The notes: generated from the letters alone by a model not told the origin. A DNA stretch of 64,000 nucleotides from Brucella pseudogrignonensis (GCF_032190615.1 NZ_JAVLAT010000001.1:558001-622000); one strand, 5' to 3'; numbered from the stretch's first letter, positions 8,600 through 17,002 are shown. Made by a program: numbers and translations.

Positions 8600-9064
8600 C
8601 TAACGACAATGCCCGCCATTCGTAATGCGATAGCCTGCACGTTCGGCTTCGCAGCGATTTGGGAATGCTTGCTTTGCATTCCCTCTGCGGGCACAAACCG
8701 GCATGTATTCGCGTGTGCAGGCAGCCACTGGCCCCGGACGACCCGGTCTCGTGCCTTGGTGCGGTGGACGCCCCGGGCGCTCCCCTCCCCAGCCGGAACC
8801 CGGGCCAGTTACTGGTCTTGAACCACACTGGCCATTCCCAACAATTCGATAACCATCAGCACGGGCTTGGCAGGCATTGCCAAAAGTCTTGCGCGACGAA
8901 CCGCGCTCACCACAAACCGGCGCATAAATCATCGGACACATTTGCGGCTGCGATGGGCCCGGTCTGACTGGTGGCCGATAATCTGGTCCACCTTCTGCCA
9001 CGCAACCCGCCAAAAACATGACACCCGCCAACACGCTCAAACGACTGATTTTATTTAACAGCAT
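8600..9064 (-). CDS. Lipoprotein with two Kazal-type domains
   Basis: The 154-residue protein has a lipobox (LAGVMFLAGC, Cys about residue 21) and two Kazal-type modules separated by a Gly/Pro/Arg-rich linker. The first runs from CPMIYAPVCGERG to GNGQC (about 43-80) and the second from CTREYMPVCARRG to NGGHC (about 116-153). Both keep the Cys-x-x-x-(Y/M)-x-PVC core. Kazal domains inhibit serine proteases. A surface- or periplasm-anchored role against proteases is inferred, and the target is unknown. The start follows GGGAGAGAGCC. The gene is core-like; the AT-rich reverse transcriptase insert lies between it and uvrB. Confidence 0.85.
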   Translation of the reverse strand: MLLNKISRLSVLAGVMFLAGCVAEGGPDYRPPVRPGPSQPQMCPMIYAPVCGERGSSRKTFGNACQARADGYRIVGNGQCGSRPVTGPGSGWGGERPGRPPHQGTRPGRPGPVAACTREYMPVCARRGNAKQAFPNRCEAERAGYRITNGGHCR

Positions 9065-9225
9065 GGCTCTCTCCCTCTTGATTAATTGGTAAATGGCACA
9101 GCAGGCGGGAAGAGCAAGGATATATCGGCGGATATTCCACTTTTACCCTCGAACCATATCGACATGACAAAAACTTGCTTTACTCTGCATTCAAGGATTT
9201 TGGGGTTTACAGGCGGAAAAGCTGC

Positions 9226-10125
9226 ATGACGCATTCGCATCTGGCTATCGCAGTGGTTGCGCTTTTTCAGCTTTTTTGCTGGCCAGACGCTATTAAATCC
9301 GCATTCGCTCAAACCGAAACAGCAGCGGAAATCTATGGTCCGCCGATGCCGCCGAAAAAAGCGGATCCCACTGTCGCGCGCATCTGCCAACTCATTGAAG
9401 AGAATGCAGAGAAACGGGGCATTCCAAAAGATTTTTTCGCCCGTCTTATCTGGAAGGAAAGCCGCTTTGATCATCGCGCCGTCAGCCCTGTCGGTGCGCA
9501 GGGCATTGCACAGTTCATGCCCTACACAGCCAAAGAGCGCGGCCTTGCTGACCCATTCGACATTGAACAGGCGATCCCCGCATCGGCAGGTTTTCTGAGT
9601 GAACTAAAAAGCGCCTTCGGAAACTGGGGCTTGGCTGCTGCGGCCTATAATGCGGGACCGGGTCGCGTTGGTAACTGGATGCGTTCAGGTGGCTTTCTGC
9701 CACTTGAAACCGAAGACTATGTTCTGGATCTGACCGGCGCACCTGCCGATAATTTTGCAGCGGGACAGGAGATCACCAACAGACCGCTTGATGCGAAGCT
9801 AAGCTTTAGCGAGGCCTGCAAACGCCTGCCGATCGTCCGCACCGCAACAATCCCGATGTCGCGGATCAAGCCAAAACCATGGGGCATTCAGGTTGCAGGC
9901 AATTTCCGGCGCAGTGTCGCAGTTAATCAATGGAACCGTCTGCGCAAACAATTCAGTTCTGTGCTGGCCGGACATAACCCAGTGATCAGCCGTGTGCGCA
10001 CACCAATTGCGCGCCGAGGCATCTATGCAGTGCGTATTGGAGCTGACAGTCGTGGCGAAGCGGATAACATCTGCGCTAAACTGCGCTCAGCGGGTGGCGC
10101 ATGCATAGTTTTGCGTAATAAATAG
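9226..10125 (+). CDS. Lytic transglycosylase, SLT domain
   Basis: The 299-residue protein begins with a signal peptide (cleavage near Ala-Phe-Ala-Gln) and then an SLT-type lysozyme-like domain (about residues 60-170). The motif FFARLIWKESRFDHRAVSPVGAQGIAQFMP contains the catalytic Glu in the E-S-x-F-x-x-x-A-x-S context, and AAYNAGPGRVGNW closes the domain. It cleaves the MurNAc-GlcNAc bond of peptidoglycan in the periplasm. The C-terminal third is less conserved, and its end (YAVRIGADSRGEADNICAKL) resembles a SPOR-like fold. An in-frame ATG at 9175 would place 17 extra residues before the signal peptide, so 9226 is preferred. Confidence 0.9.
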   Translation: MTHSHLAIAVVALFQLFCWPDAIKSAFAQTETAAEIYGPPMPPKKADPTVARICQLIEENAEKRGIPKDFFARLIWKESRFDHRAVSPVGAQGIAQFMPYTAKERGLADPFDIEQAIPASAGFLSELKSAFGNWGLAAAAYNAGPGRVGNWMRSGGFLPLETEDYVLDLTGAPADNFAAGQEITNRPLDAKLSFSEACKRLPIVRTATIPMSRIKPKPWGIQVAGNFRRSVAVNQWNRLRKQFSSVLAGHNPVISRVRTPIARRGIYAVRIGADSRGEADNICAKLRSAGGACIVLRNK

Positions 10126-10533
10126 GCATTTGAGCATACTATACCATAGTATGAAGCGATATATTGCCTTAAGCTTGCTCTTTTTTGGTATTAAATTAGC
10201 AATATTCTGGTAATTTTTATACAAAATAACAACGATACCGTTTCAAAGATAACCAATCTCATATTTGGTGAAAAATTTGCTTGCCAAACCACGCGTCTTA
10301 GATCAGTCTTCATGTGTCCGGGCAATTTGAGTACAACGGAAGACTGGAAGAACGGCGTGCCGGAACCGCTAGAAGTTCCGGGTTGGGGATTTAATCTCCG
10401 GCAATGATCGGTTCCTTTCCTAAGTCGATAACTGCCTGCATAACCCTCTGCCGGGTGTGTGGTGCGTTCGGCAGAAGTTGTAATTCCACCGTCTCTAATA
10501 AAACGGTGGCGCCAAGGAAAAGGAACGGATCCC
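10126..10533 (+). promoter_or_regulatory. Long leader region of the cold-shock gene
   Basis: This 408-bp stretch holds no gene. It contains two inverted repeats on the plus strand: CCGGAAC/GTTCCGG (10360-10381, eight-base loop) and CCACCGT/ACGGTGG (10486-10509), the latter ending 24 bases before the csp start. A long untranslated leader with stem-loops is typical of cspA-type mRNAs, whose structure controls stability and translation in the cold. No promoter could be fixed with confidence. Confidence 0.45.
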
Positions 10534-10749
10534 ATGGCACAGACCGGACAGGTCAAATTCTTCAACTCCGAAAAAGGTTTCGGATTTATCAAGCCTGATG
10601 ATGGTGGCGCAGATATTTTCGTGCATATCTCTGCTGTACAGGCTTCAGGTCTGGCAGGACTTGCTGACAACCAGAAGGTTTCTTATGAAACTGAACCGGA
10701 TCGTCGCGGTAAGGGTCCTAAGGCCGTAAATATCTCGGTCACTGACTAA
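10534..10749 (+). CDS. Cold-shock protein, CspA family
   Basis: The product has 71 residues and is a single cold-shock domain. Both RNA-binding motifs are present: GQVKFFNSEKGFGFIKPDD (RNP1, KGFGFI) and DIFVHISAV (RNP2). It binds single-stranded RNA and DNA and acts as an RNA chaperone in the cytoplasm. The ATG at 10534 follows AAGGAAAAGGAACGG. An in-frame start at 10459 would add 25 residues not found in the family and is rejected. A strong terminator follows. Confidence 0.95.
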   Translation: MAQTGQVKFFNSEKGFGFIKPDDGGADIFVHISAVQASGLAGLADNQKVSYETEPDRRGKGPKAVNISVTD

Positions 10750-10779
10750 AACCGATATTTTACTGATAAAGAATTTGAT

Positions 10780-10805
10780 CCCCGGCTAATGCCGGGGGTT
10801 TTTTA
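10780..10805 (+). terminator. Rho-independent terminator of the cold-shock gene
   Basis: The perfect stem CCCCGGC/GCCGGGG with loop TAAT is followed by a run of six T, 31 bases after the csp stop codon. Confidence 0.92.
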
Positions 10806-11055
10806 TTATACGAAGCCCCACCCTGCCAGGGCTTTTGACCAGAAAAATGCGAATGTGAAACGCGTGAGTTAAGCGCGAAATATTACCGACGCTGCCTTTA
10901 ATTTACCGGATGACGACACTTTCCACGTGGTCGTCACCATTGTTCAGCCTCCATTCATGTCCAATCTATTAACTTGTTATTCATGATTGAAGCAGTGTGC
11001 CGATCCGGCCCTGCACATCAAAGAGATTGAAGTTGTGCTTCTGAAGGAGCGGACA
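10806..11055 (+). promoter_or_regulatory. Intergenic region upstream of the BA14K gene
   Basis: No gene is seen. A weaker hairpin (AAGCCC at 10813-10818 with GGGCTT at 10829-10834 and four T) may be a second terminator. The rest presumably holds the BA14K promoter, which I cannot pinpoint. Confidence 0.35.
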
Positions 11056-11547
11056 ATGAACAAGTTACTTAAGACAGTTATTCTGGCAATTGCCTCCATA
11101 GCAGCAGTCTCAGCACCGCTCGCATCTGCTTCGGCAGACTCTTGGGGTCGTGGCGGTTGGGAGCGTCGCGGATGGGATGGCGGCGGCTATAATCGTGGTG
11201 GATGGGACCGTGGCGGCTGGGATCGCCGCCCGTATCGCCATCGTGACCGTGGCGGCGATGCACTCGCGGCTGGCGTCATCGGCCTTGCAGCGGGTGCACT
11301 CATCGGCAGCGCGCTGAGTCAGCCTCAGCCAACTTATGTGCAGCCAGCGCCAGTTTACGCACCACCGCCACCACCACCCGCCTATTATCCAGCACCGCCA
11401 GCCCGCAGCGTGCAATATCGTGCAGGTTATGAGCCATGGAGCCGTGGCTGGTATCAGTATTGTTCCGACCGCTATCGGTCGTTCAATGCAAACACCGGTA
11501 CCTATCGCGGCTATGATGGCCGGGATCATTTCTGTTCCGCCAACTAA
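11056..11547 (+). CDS. BA14K-family secreted protein
   Basis: The 163-residue protein starts with a signal peptide (MNKLLKTVILAIASIAAVSAP, cleavage near Ala-Ser-Ala-Asp). A Gly/Arg/Trp-rich repeat region follows (repeats of the form RGGWDRGGWD). Next is a hydrophobic Gly/Ala segment (AAGVIGLAAGALIGSAL) and a Pro-rich part. The C-terminal BA14K motif is WYQYCSDRYRSFNANTGTY followed by GYDGRDHFC. BA14K proteins are immunoreactive envelope proteins of Brucella and rhizobia of uncertain, possibly lectin-like, function. The start follows AAGGAGCGGACA. An in-frame start at 10987 lacks a signal peptide and is rejected. Confidence 0.9.
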   Translation: MNKLLKTVILAIASIAAVSAPLASASADSWGRGGWERRGWDGGGYNRGGWDRGGWDRRPYRHRDRGGDALAAGVIGLAAGALIGSALSQPQPTYVQPAPVYAPPPPPPAYYPAPPARSVQYRAGYEPWSRGWYQYCSDRYRSFNANTGTYRGYDGRDHFCSAN

Positions 11548-11566
11548 ACGGATAAACAAAACATTA

Positions 11567-11593
11567 AAAGCCGCCTCAAAGGGCGGCTTTTTT
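11567..11593 (+). terminator. Rho-independent terminator after the BA14K gene
   Basis: The stem AAAGCCGCC/GGCGGCTTT is followed by a T run. It lies between this gene and the convergent MBL hydrolase gene. Confidence 0.9.
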
Positions 11594-11608
11594 CATACCT
11601 GAAGCAAA

Positions 11609-12265
11609 TCAGGCATATCCGATATCATTCAGGAACGGATTGTTGCGGCGCTCTTCACCAAACCGTCCACCCGGGCCATGACCGCACAGAAAACCAATGT
11701 CGTCGCCAAGCGGCAAAAGCTTATCTTTTATCGAATGAATAAGTGCCGCATGATCGCCACCCGGCAAGTCAGTACGTCCGACTGATCCATTAAACAAAAC
11801 ATCGCCAACAATCGCAAAATGCGCTTCGGCGTTATAGAAAACAACATGACCCGGCGCATGCCCCGGACAATGCAGCACGTCAAACTCGTGACCTGCAACC
11901 GTGACTTTATCACCTTCCTCCAGCCAGCGATCGGGCGTGATGTTCCGCACACCCTCGGTCAAGCCGTATTTCAGGCCAGTCGTCACCAGATTATCGAGCA
12001 AGAACGCGTCATCTTTATGCGGACCGATAACATCCACACCAAGCTCATCTCTCAATTCTGATGCGCCACCCGCGTGATCAATATGGCCATGCGTAATCCA
12101 GATCGCTTCGACTTTGACATCCTGCGATGCAATCGCTTCTTTGATGCGCTCAAGATCGCCACCCGGATCAATCACGACGCCTTTTTTGGTATCACCGTCA
12201 AAAAGGATCGTGCAGTTCTGCTGAAATGGCGTCACCGGAACGATGATTGCCTGCAATTGTCCCAT
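11609..12265 (-). CDS. MBL-fold metallo-hydrolase (glyoxalase II-like)
   Basis: The protein has 218 residues in a metallo-beta-lactamase fold. The metal-binding motif is THGHIDHAGG, followed by the later His (CPGHAPGHVVF), the Asp of VGDVLF and the His of CGHGPGG. This set matches the YcbL/glyoxalase-II-like hydrolases that act on thioesters such as S-lactoylglutathione. The exact substrate is not shown. ATG 12265 has GGAA six bases upstream; an ATG four codons earlier (12277) has no ribosome binding site. It sits in a row of minus-strand genes with its own intergenic regions. Confidence 0.85.
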   Translation of the reverse strand: MGQLQAIIVPVTPFQQNCTILFDGDTKKGVVIDPGGDLERIKEAIASQDVKVEAIWITHGHIDHAGGASELRDELGVDVIGPHKDDAFLLDNLVTTGLKYGLTEGVRNITPDRWLEEGDKVTVAGHEFDVLHCPGHAPGHVVFYNAEAHFAIVGDVLFNGSVGRTDLPGGDHAALIHSIKDKLLPLGDDIGFLCGHGPGGRFGEERRNNPFLNDIGYA

Positions 12266-12350
12266 CAAAAATTCCATTCAGTCAGTAGGTTAAAAAATTA
12301 TCGTCGCTCATGAGATAATGCAGCACATCACGCTTTCAAAGGCATAAAAT

Positions 12351-12377
12351 AAAACGGGCGGCCAAAGCCGCCCGTTT
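12351..12377 (-). terminator. Terminator after the 93-residue Gly-rich gene
   Basis: An 11-bp stem (AAACGGGCGGC with GCCGCCCGTTT) is followed on the minus strand by a T-rich run. It ends the transcript of the gene at 12430-12711. Confidence 0.85.
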
Positions 12378-12429
12378 CCCCTCTCACAGGAAATCAATCG
12401 GTTGTTGTCCCCACAACCGCGTTATTCTT

Positions 12430-12711
12430 TTAAGCTTTGCTTGCCAGCGAGTTTTTGATCAGACCGACGATTGCTGTGAGAACGAGGCCGCCCACACCAC
12501 CACCCGCAACCTGACCGATCACACCATTAAGAACAGAATCCAGTCCGCCGCCGGATAACATCGGCAGAAGCTGACCAAGAATGACACCACCAATACCACC
12601 GGCGACCGTATTGCCAGCAGTACCGAGGCTCAGGTTTTTAACAGCGCCGGCAATATTGCCACCGACCGCACCCGAAACAAGCTGAAGAATGATAGGCAGT
12701 AGAGATTCCAT
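12430..12711 (-). CDS. Gly-rich hydrophobic small protein of unknown function
   Basis: This 93-residue protein is almost wholly made of hydrophobic and Gly residues and carries repeated G-x-x-G segments (AVGGNIAG, VAGGIGGVILG, VAGGGVGGLVL). It has two or three possible membrane helices and a short basic end (KNSLASKA). It could be an inner-membrane protein or a glycine-zipper protein. I do not recognise a named family. ATG 12711 has GGGGTG six bases upstream; a GTG three codons earlier is possible. Its own terminator supports a real gene. Confidence 0.65.
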   Translation of the reverse strand: MESLLPIILQLVSGAVGGNIAGAVKNLSLGTAGNTVAGGIGGVILGQLLPMLSGGGLDSVLNGVIGQVAGGGVGGLVLTAIVGLIKNSLASKA

Positions 12712-12815
12712 AACCGTCACCCCATCTGAGTTAAATGCCGGAATAACGCGAGTCCGACTGGCAAAATCTTGAACTGAAACGTGTTAATGTCAAACAATAA
12801 GCATCAAAATAATAA

Positions 12816-12841
12816 AAAAGCGGCTTTAAAAGCCGCTTTTC
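12816..12841 (-). terminator. Terminator of ilvE
   Basis: The stem AAAAGCGGCT/AGCCGCTTTT with a short loop and flanking A/T runs lies 16 bases past the ilvE stop codon on the minus strand. Confidence 0.85.
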
Positions 12842-12856
12842 CTGTTTAAAACAATG

Positions 12857-13747
12857 TTACTCTGCCGCTATGCGCTTCGGTTGAACTTCATTTACATAGT
12901 CCTTCATAAGCAACTCTGTAATTTCTCCAGGCGTAAATTGATATTTGCTAATTTCAGAAACCGGCGTCACTTCCGCAGCCGTCCCACATAGGAAGCATTC
13001 GCTGAAATCTGCCAGTTCTTCTGGCATAATGACCCGCTCAACAACTTCGAGACCACGACGCTTGGCAAGATCAATGATCGTACGGCGCGTGATACCGTCG
13101 AGGAAGCAATCAGGCTTCGGCGTATGCAAAGCGCCGTCTTTCACGAAAAATACGTTAGCGCCAGTAGCTTCTGCCACCTGACCGCGCCAGTCGAGCATCA
13201 GTGCATCCGCATAGCCCTTGGCTTCGGCTGCATGCTTGGAAATGGTGCAGATCATATAAAGACCAGCAGCCTTGGAGCGCGAAGGTGCAGTGCGCGGATC
13301 CGGACGGCAATATTCTGCGATGTCGAGGCGAATGCCCTTCATCTTTTCTTCAGGCGAAAAATAGCTTGGCCACTGCCAGATCGCGATTGCCAGATGAATG
13401 CGATTTTTCTGTGCGGAAACGCCAAGCGATTCCGAACCGCGCCATGCAATCGGGCGCACATAAGCATCTTCAAAACCCTGCTTTTTCAGCAGTTCACGGC
13501 AGGCATTGTCGATTTCTTCAACGCTGTAAGGAATTTCAAAGCCAAGAATTCGGGCCGATTCATGCAGACGCTCGGTGTGCTCTGTCAGCTTGAAAATCTC
13601 GCCGCCATAAGCGCGCTCGCCTTCAAACACTGCACTCGCATAATGCAGACCATGGGTCAGCACATGCACCTTTGCATCCTTCCAGGCGACAAATTCGCCG
13701 TCCTGCCAGATAAATCCGTCGCGTTGATCGAATGGAATCGCAGCCAT
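12857..13747 (-). CDS. ilvE: Branched-chain amino acid aminotransferase
   Basis: This is a 296-residue PLP enzyme of fold type IV that makes Val, Leu and Ile from their 2-oxo acids with glutamate. Typical motifs are HGLHYASAVFEGERAY near residue 35, the PLP-Lys segment RSKAAGLYMIC, and EATGANVFFVKDG. FLDGITRRTIIDLA and FLCGTAAEVTPV follow. ATG 13747 follows GAGGATGCTAAA. A longer open frame to 13819 is rejected because family members start at MAAIPFDQRDG. It is divergent from the MarR regulator gene. Confidence 0.95.
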   Translation of the reverse strand: MAAIPFDQRDGFIWQDGEFVAWKDAKVHVLTHGLHYASAVFEGERAYGGEIFKLTEHTERLHESARILGFEIPYSVEEIDNACRELLKKQGFEDAYVRPIAWRGSESLGVSAQKNRIHLAIAIWQWPSYFSPEEKMKGIRLDIAEYCRPDPRTAPSRSKAAGLYMICTISKHAAEAKGYADALMLDWRGQVAEATGANVFFVKDGALHTPKPDCFLDGITRRTIIDLAKRRGLEVVERVIMPEELADFSECFLCGTAAEVTPVSEISKYQFTPGEITELLMKDYVNEVQPKRIAAE

Positions 13748-14174
13748 TTTAGCATCCTCAAAGTTGGGCTTTGTTTTCCTGTCAGCCCGTTTGGCCCGAA
13801 TGGGCCTTTCCCTAGTCAAATTCAGTCAGTTAAATCGATTAACTGGCACGGAAGACGTGTTTTTCTTCAAATAAAATGGTATTTTACGACCAGATACACT
13901 GATTTCAACGCAATCAATTGTGCTGAAATCAGCCAGATAAAGCATGTAAAACAAAGATATTTCCGGTAATTACGGAAAATAACGCTCGCTATTATGCATT
14001 ACCGTCCTTATTGGACAGTATGTCACAGCAAACCGCGTAATTATCTCTCCTCCAACATGCCAAAGCGCAAACTTTATTCCAAAATAACCAGCCTGCACTT
14101 ACCAAAAATTATCTTGGCGATTGAGTTATGTCAACAATGCTGACATATTTATCGCAACAAGATGGAGCCTAGAT
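13748..14174. promoter_or_regulatory. ilvE-MarR divergent promoter region with palindromes
   Basis: This 427-bp region has no convincing gene. It holds a 9-bp inverted repeat CTGATTTCA (13899-13907)/TGAAATCAG (13924-13932) around an AATCAATTGT core. A second perfect inverted repeat lies next to the MarR start and is listed separately. The first may serve ilvE control, for instance by an Lrp-like protein, but this is a guess. Confidence 0.45.
14127..14147 (+). promoter_or_regulatory. Candidate MarR operator
   Basis: TATGTCA and TGACATA form a perfect 7+7 inverted repeat around ACAATGC, with the right arm ending 27 bases before the GTG start of the MarR gene. The geometry fits a MarR dimer site and suggests autoregulation. 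The repeat would fall inside the coding region if the gene started at the in-frame TTG 14121, which argues for the GTG 14175 start. Confidence 0.55.
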
Positions 14175-14699
14175 GTGAATTCGACCAACGACGTGAACTA
14201 TATCAGCGATCCTCTGACGTGTCGGGAGGCTGACGATCTCAACGTCATTGAACTGCTGTTCTTCTCTTATCGCGATTTCACTGCCGACCCGGATCTGATC
14301 CTTGAAAAGATCGGATTTGGCCGCGCCCATCACCGTGTGCTGTATTTTATCAATCGCAAGCCGGGCATGACGGTCGCAGAACTTCTGGATGTTCTGCGTA
14401 TCACCAAACAAAGTCTGTCACGCGTTCTCAAGCAACTCATTGATACAGGCCATGTCGTTCAGGAAACAGGCCTCGATGATCGCCGTCACCGGAAACTTTA
14501 TCCAACGAAAACTGGCCGACAGCTTGCTCTCTCGATCACTCTGCCACAGTCGCGCCGTATCGCGCGGGCATTGGAGGGAAGTCAACCTGACGACCGGAAA
14601 GTCATTGAGCGTTTTCTTTACAACATGGTCAATCCTGAACGGCGTGTTCAGATTGATGACTTTGCAGCAGCCGAAGCAGCTGTGGAAACGCTCACATAG
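14175..14699 (+). CDS. petP: MarR-family regulator (PetP-like)
   Basis: The 174-residue protein has a winged-helix domain: GFGRAHHRVLYFINRKPGMTVAELLDVL, then the recognition helix ITKQSLSRVLKQLIDTG, then the wing ETGLDDRRHRKLYPT. It lies directly before an OmpR-type regulator of the PetR type. In Rhodobacter capsulatus the neighbouring petP and petR genes have this order and are needed for bc1 complex expression; the name rests on that context and on memory of the family. The GTG 14175 start has GGAG at seven bases. The palindrome just upstream suggests self-control. Confidence 0.75.
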   Translation: MNSTNDVNYISDPLTCREADDLNVIELLFFSYRDFTADPDLILEKIGFGRAHHRVLYFINRKPGMTVAELLDVLRITKQSLSRVLKQLIDTGHVVQETGLDDRRHRKLYPTKTGRQLALSITLPQSRRIARALEGSQPDDRKVIERFLYNMVNPERRVQIDDFAAAEAAVETLT

Positions 14700-14838
14700 A
14701 CGCGCCACTTTCCTGTCGTTAAGATGTAGCATGTCAGCATATTCTGTCAGGAAAACCAAAACTGGTTCACCTGATACAAACTGCTTGGAATTATTGCCAC
14801 GCCCGCACGATTAAGCGCGTAGCGAGACGTGGAACAGG

Positions 14839-15561
14839 ATGGGATCTAACGACGCCATGGCTCTAGAAGAAAAGAACCTTTCAGACGACGCGCCTCATCT
14901 TCTTGTTGTCGATGATGACACTCGCATTCGTAGCCTTCTGTCACAATATCTGACGACAAGCGGCTTCCGTGTCACCATGGCAGCCAGCGCCGCTGAAGCG
15001 CGCCGTAAGCTCGAAGGCATCGATTTCGATCTGCTGATTCTTGATGTGATGATGCCGGGAGAAACCGGCGTCTCGCTGACCCGTTCGCTTCGCGAACAGA
15101 AAAGCGTGCCAATTCTGATGCTGACTGCGCTGTCTGAAACCGACAGCCGCATTGATGGTCTGTCCGCAGGTGCTGATGACTATCTGCCAAAGCCATTTGA
15201 TCCGCGCGAATTGATCCTGCGTATCAATAATATTCTGCGACGCGGAGCAGCTCCGGCGCAACCAAAGATCGAGCAGATCGTTTTTGGTCCATATACTTTC
15301 TTCATACCACGTCGCGAATTGAAGAAGGGCAGCGAGACAATCAAGCTAACGGATCGTGAACAGGACATCATGGCGATTTTCGCCGAACGCGCTGGCGACA
15401 CTATCCCGCGTCATGAACTGACGGGACAGGACGGCGATGTCGGCGAACGCACCATTGACGTTCAGATTAATCGTCTGCGTCGTAAGATCGAGCAGGACCC
15501 GGCCAATCCGGTCTGGCTGCAAACTGTTCGCGGCATCGGCTACAAACTAAGTATTGAATAA
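14839..15561 (+). CDS. petR: OmpR-family response regulator (PetR-like)
   Basis: The 240-residue protein has an N-terminal receiver (HLLVVDDDTRIRSLLSQYL, phospho-acceptor Asp about residue 69 in LILDVMMPG, Lys in YLPKPF). The C-terminal OmpR-type winged helix ends VWLQTVRGIGYKLSIE. The APHLLVVDDDTRIR and LDVMMPGETGVSLTR segments closely recall alphaproteobacterial PetR. It probably forms one operon with the MarR gene upstream and the histidine kinase downstream (73 bp gap). The bc1 operon petABC lies about 17 kb away in the same window, which makes it a plausible but unproven target. Confidence 0.85.
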   Translation: MGSNDAMALEEKNLSDDAPHLLVVDDDTRIRSLLSQYLTTSGFRVTMAASAAEARRKLEGIDFDLLILDVMMPGETGVSLTRSLREQKSVPILMLTALSETDSRIDGLSAGADDYLPKPFDPRELILRINNILRRGAAPAQPKIEQIVFGPYTFFIPRRELKKGSETIKLTDREQDIMAIFAERAGDTIPRHELTGQDGDVGERTIDVQINRLRRKIEQDPANPVWLQTVRGIGYKLSIE

Positions 15562-15634
15562 AGCGGAGCATCGCAAATTTCAGAGCGTGACCGAAACCAT
15601 AAACTAGCAGAAGCGTCTGGAGTATTCTGAGACG

Positions 15635-16978
15635 ATGACGTCCCTCTGGAAATCTCTATCGCGCTGGTTTGCGCGCCGTATGCCCAAGGGGCTTTACGCG
15701 CGCTCGCTCATCATCATCATCGCACCAATGGTGTTGCTTCAGGCGATCATTGCCTATGTGTTCATGGAACGTCATTGGCAGATGGTGACGGAGCGGCTTT
15801 CAACTGCCGTTGTGCGCGATATTTCTGCGATCATCGACACGCTGGAAACCTATCCGCAGGAACCCGGCTACGACAATCTCATCCGTATTTCGCAGCAGCG
15901 TCTGGGGCTTAATATCTCGATCCTGCCACCGGACCCGCTGCCACCGCCGGGGCCGAAGCCTTTCTTCGCCATTCTTGATTACTTCCTGAGCGAAGAGATC
16001 ACCCGCCAGATCAACCGCCCGTTCTGGGTCGATACCGTTGGCGATTCCGATCTCATTGAAATCCGCATCAAGCTTGAAGACAAGGTGCTGCGGGTCTTTG
16101 CTCGCCGCAGTCAGGCTTATGCATCGAATACCGGCATCTTCCTGACATGGATGATCGGCACCGCTCTTGTGTTGCTAATTATCTCTATCGCTTTCCTGCG
16201 TAATCAAATCAAACCGATCCAGCAGCTTTCACAAGCAGCAGAGAGCTTTGGTAAGGGCCGCCCCATGCCGGAAGGCTTCCGACCGCATGGCGCGGAAGAA
16301 GTTCGCCGCGCAGGTATAGCCTTCATTCAAATGCGCTCACGCATTGAACGGCAGATTGAACAGCGTACCGCCATGCTGTCAGGCGTCAGTCACGATCTGC
16401 GAACCATCCTGACACGCTTCAAGCTGCAATTGGCGCTGACGGGCAACGCCATTGATACCGAGCCGCTCAATCAGGACATTGCCGACATGCAAACCATGTT
16501 GGAAGGCTATCTGGCCTTTGCACGTGGTGAAGGATCGGAAGAAGCTTCTACTTATGATATGCGCCTGCTCTGCGATAAGCTGGCCAATGAAGCACGTTTG
16601 CGCGAGCGCGGTTTCCAATATTCGATCGAAGGCGACAGCGAAGTCAATGTCCGCCCCAATGCCTTCTCGCGCCTTGTCAGCAATCTCGTTTCCAACGCAT
16701 TCCGCCATGCGCAAAATGTTGAGCTCGCTGTCACGCATGATGATGGCTGGCTGAAAATCGTGGTGGATGATGACGGCCCCGGCATCCCGGAAGACCGCCG
16801 CGAAGACGTGTTCAAACCCTTTGTACGCCTTGATGAAGCACGCACGCAGGATTCAGGCGGAACAGGCGGGCTTGGCCTCGCCATCGCACGCGACATTGCC
16901 AGAAGCCATGGCGGCGACATTGAATTGGAAAACGCTCCTAAGGGTGGCCTGAGAGCGATTATTCGCATTCCGGCTTAG
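15635..16978 (+). CDS. Sensor histidine kinase
   Basis: This is a 447-residue inner-membrane kinase. A first membrane helix lies at about 25-45 and a periplasmic domain of about 115 residues with a Pro-rich loop follows. The second helix is at about 170-190, followed by a HAMP linker. The HisKA motif SGVSHDLRTILTRFKLQL has the phospho-His at 253. The ATPase domain has NAFRHA, DDGPGIPED and GLGLAIARDIARSHGG. Its position after the petR-like gene makes it the likely partner kinase. The signal it senses cannot be read from the sequence. Confidence 0.9.
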   Translation: MTSLWKSLSRWFARRMPKGLYARSLIIIIAPMVLLQAIIAYVFMERHWQMVTERLSTAVVRDISAIIDTLETYPQEPGYDNLIRISQQRLGLNISILPPDPLPPPGPKPFFAILDYFLSEEITRQINRPFWVDTVGDSDLIEIRIKLEDKVLRVFARRSQAYASNTGIFLTWMIGTALVLLIISIAFLRNQIKPIQQLSQAAESFGKGRPMPEGFRPHGAEEVRRAGIAFIQMRSRIERQIEQRTAMLSGVSHDLRTILTRFKLQLALTGNAIDTEPLNQDIADMQTMLEGYLAFARGEGSEEASTYDMRLLCDKLANEARLRERGFQYSIEGDSEVNVRPNAFSRLVSNLVSNAFRHAQNVELAVTHDDGWLKIVVDDDGPGIPEDRREDVFKPFVRLDEARTQDSGGTGGLGLAIARDIARSHGGDIELENAPKGGLRAIIRIPA

Positions 16979-17002
16979 GGGTCGAAAAGCTGATACCCAG
17001 TC

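Noticed and set aside
13124..13969. 281-codon plus-strand frame opposite ilvE
   Set aside because: It runs antisense to a clear ilvE gene, has unusual composition (many Cys, His and Phe) and no ribosome binding site; it is a shadow.
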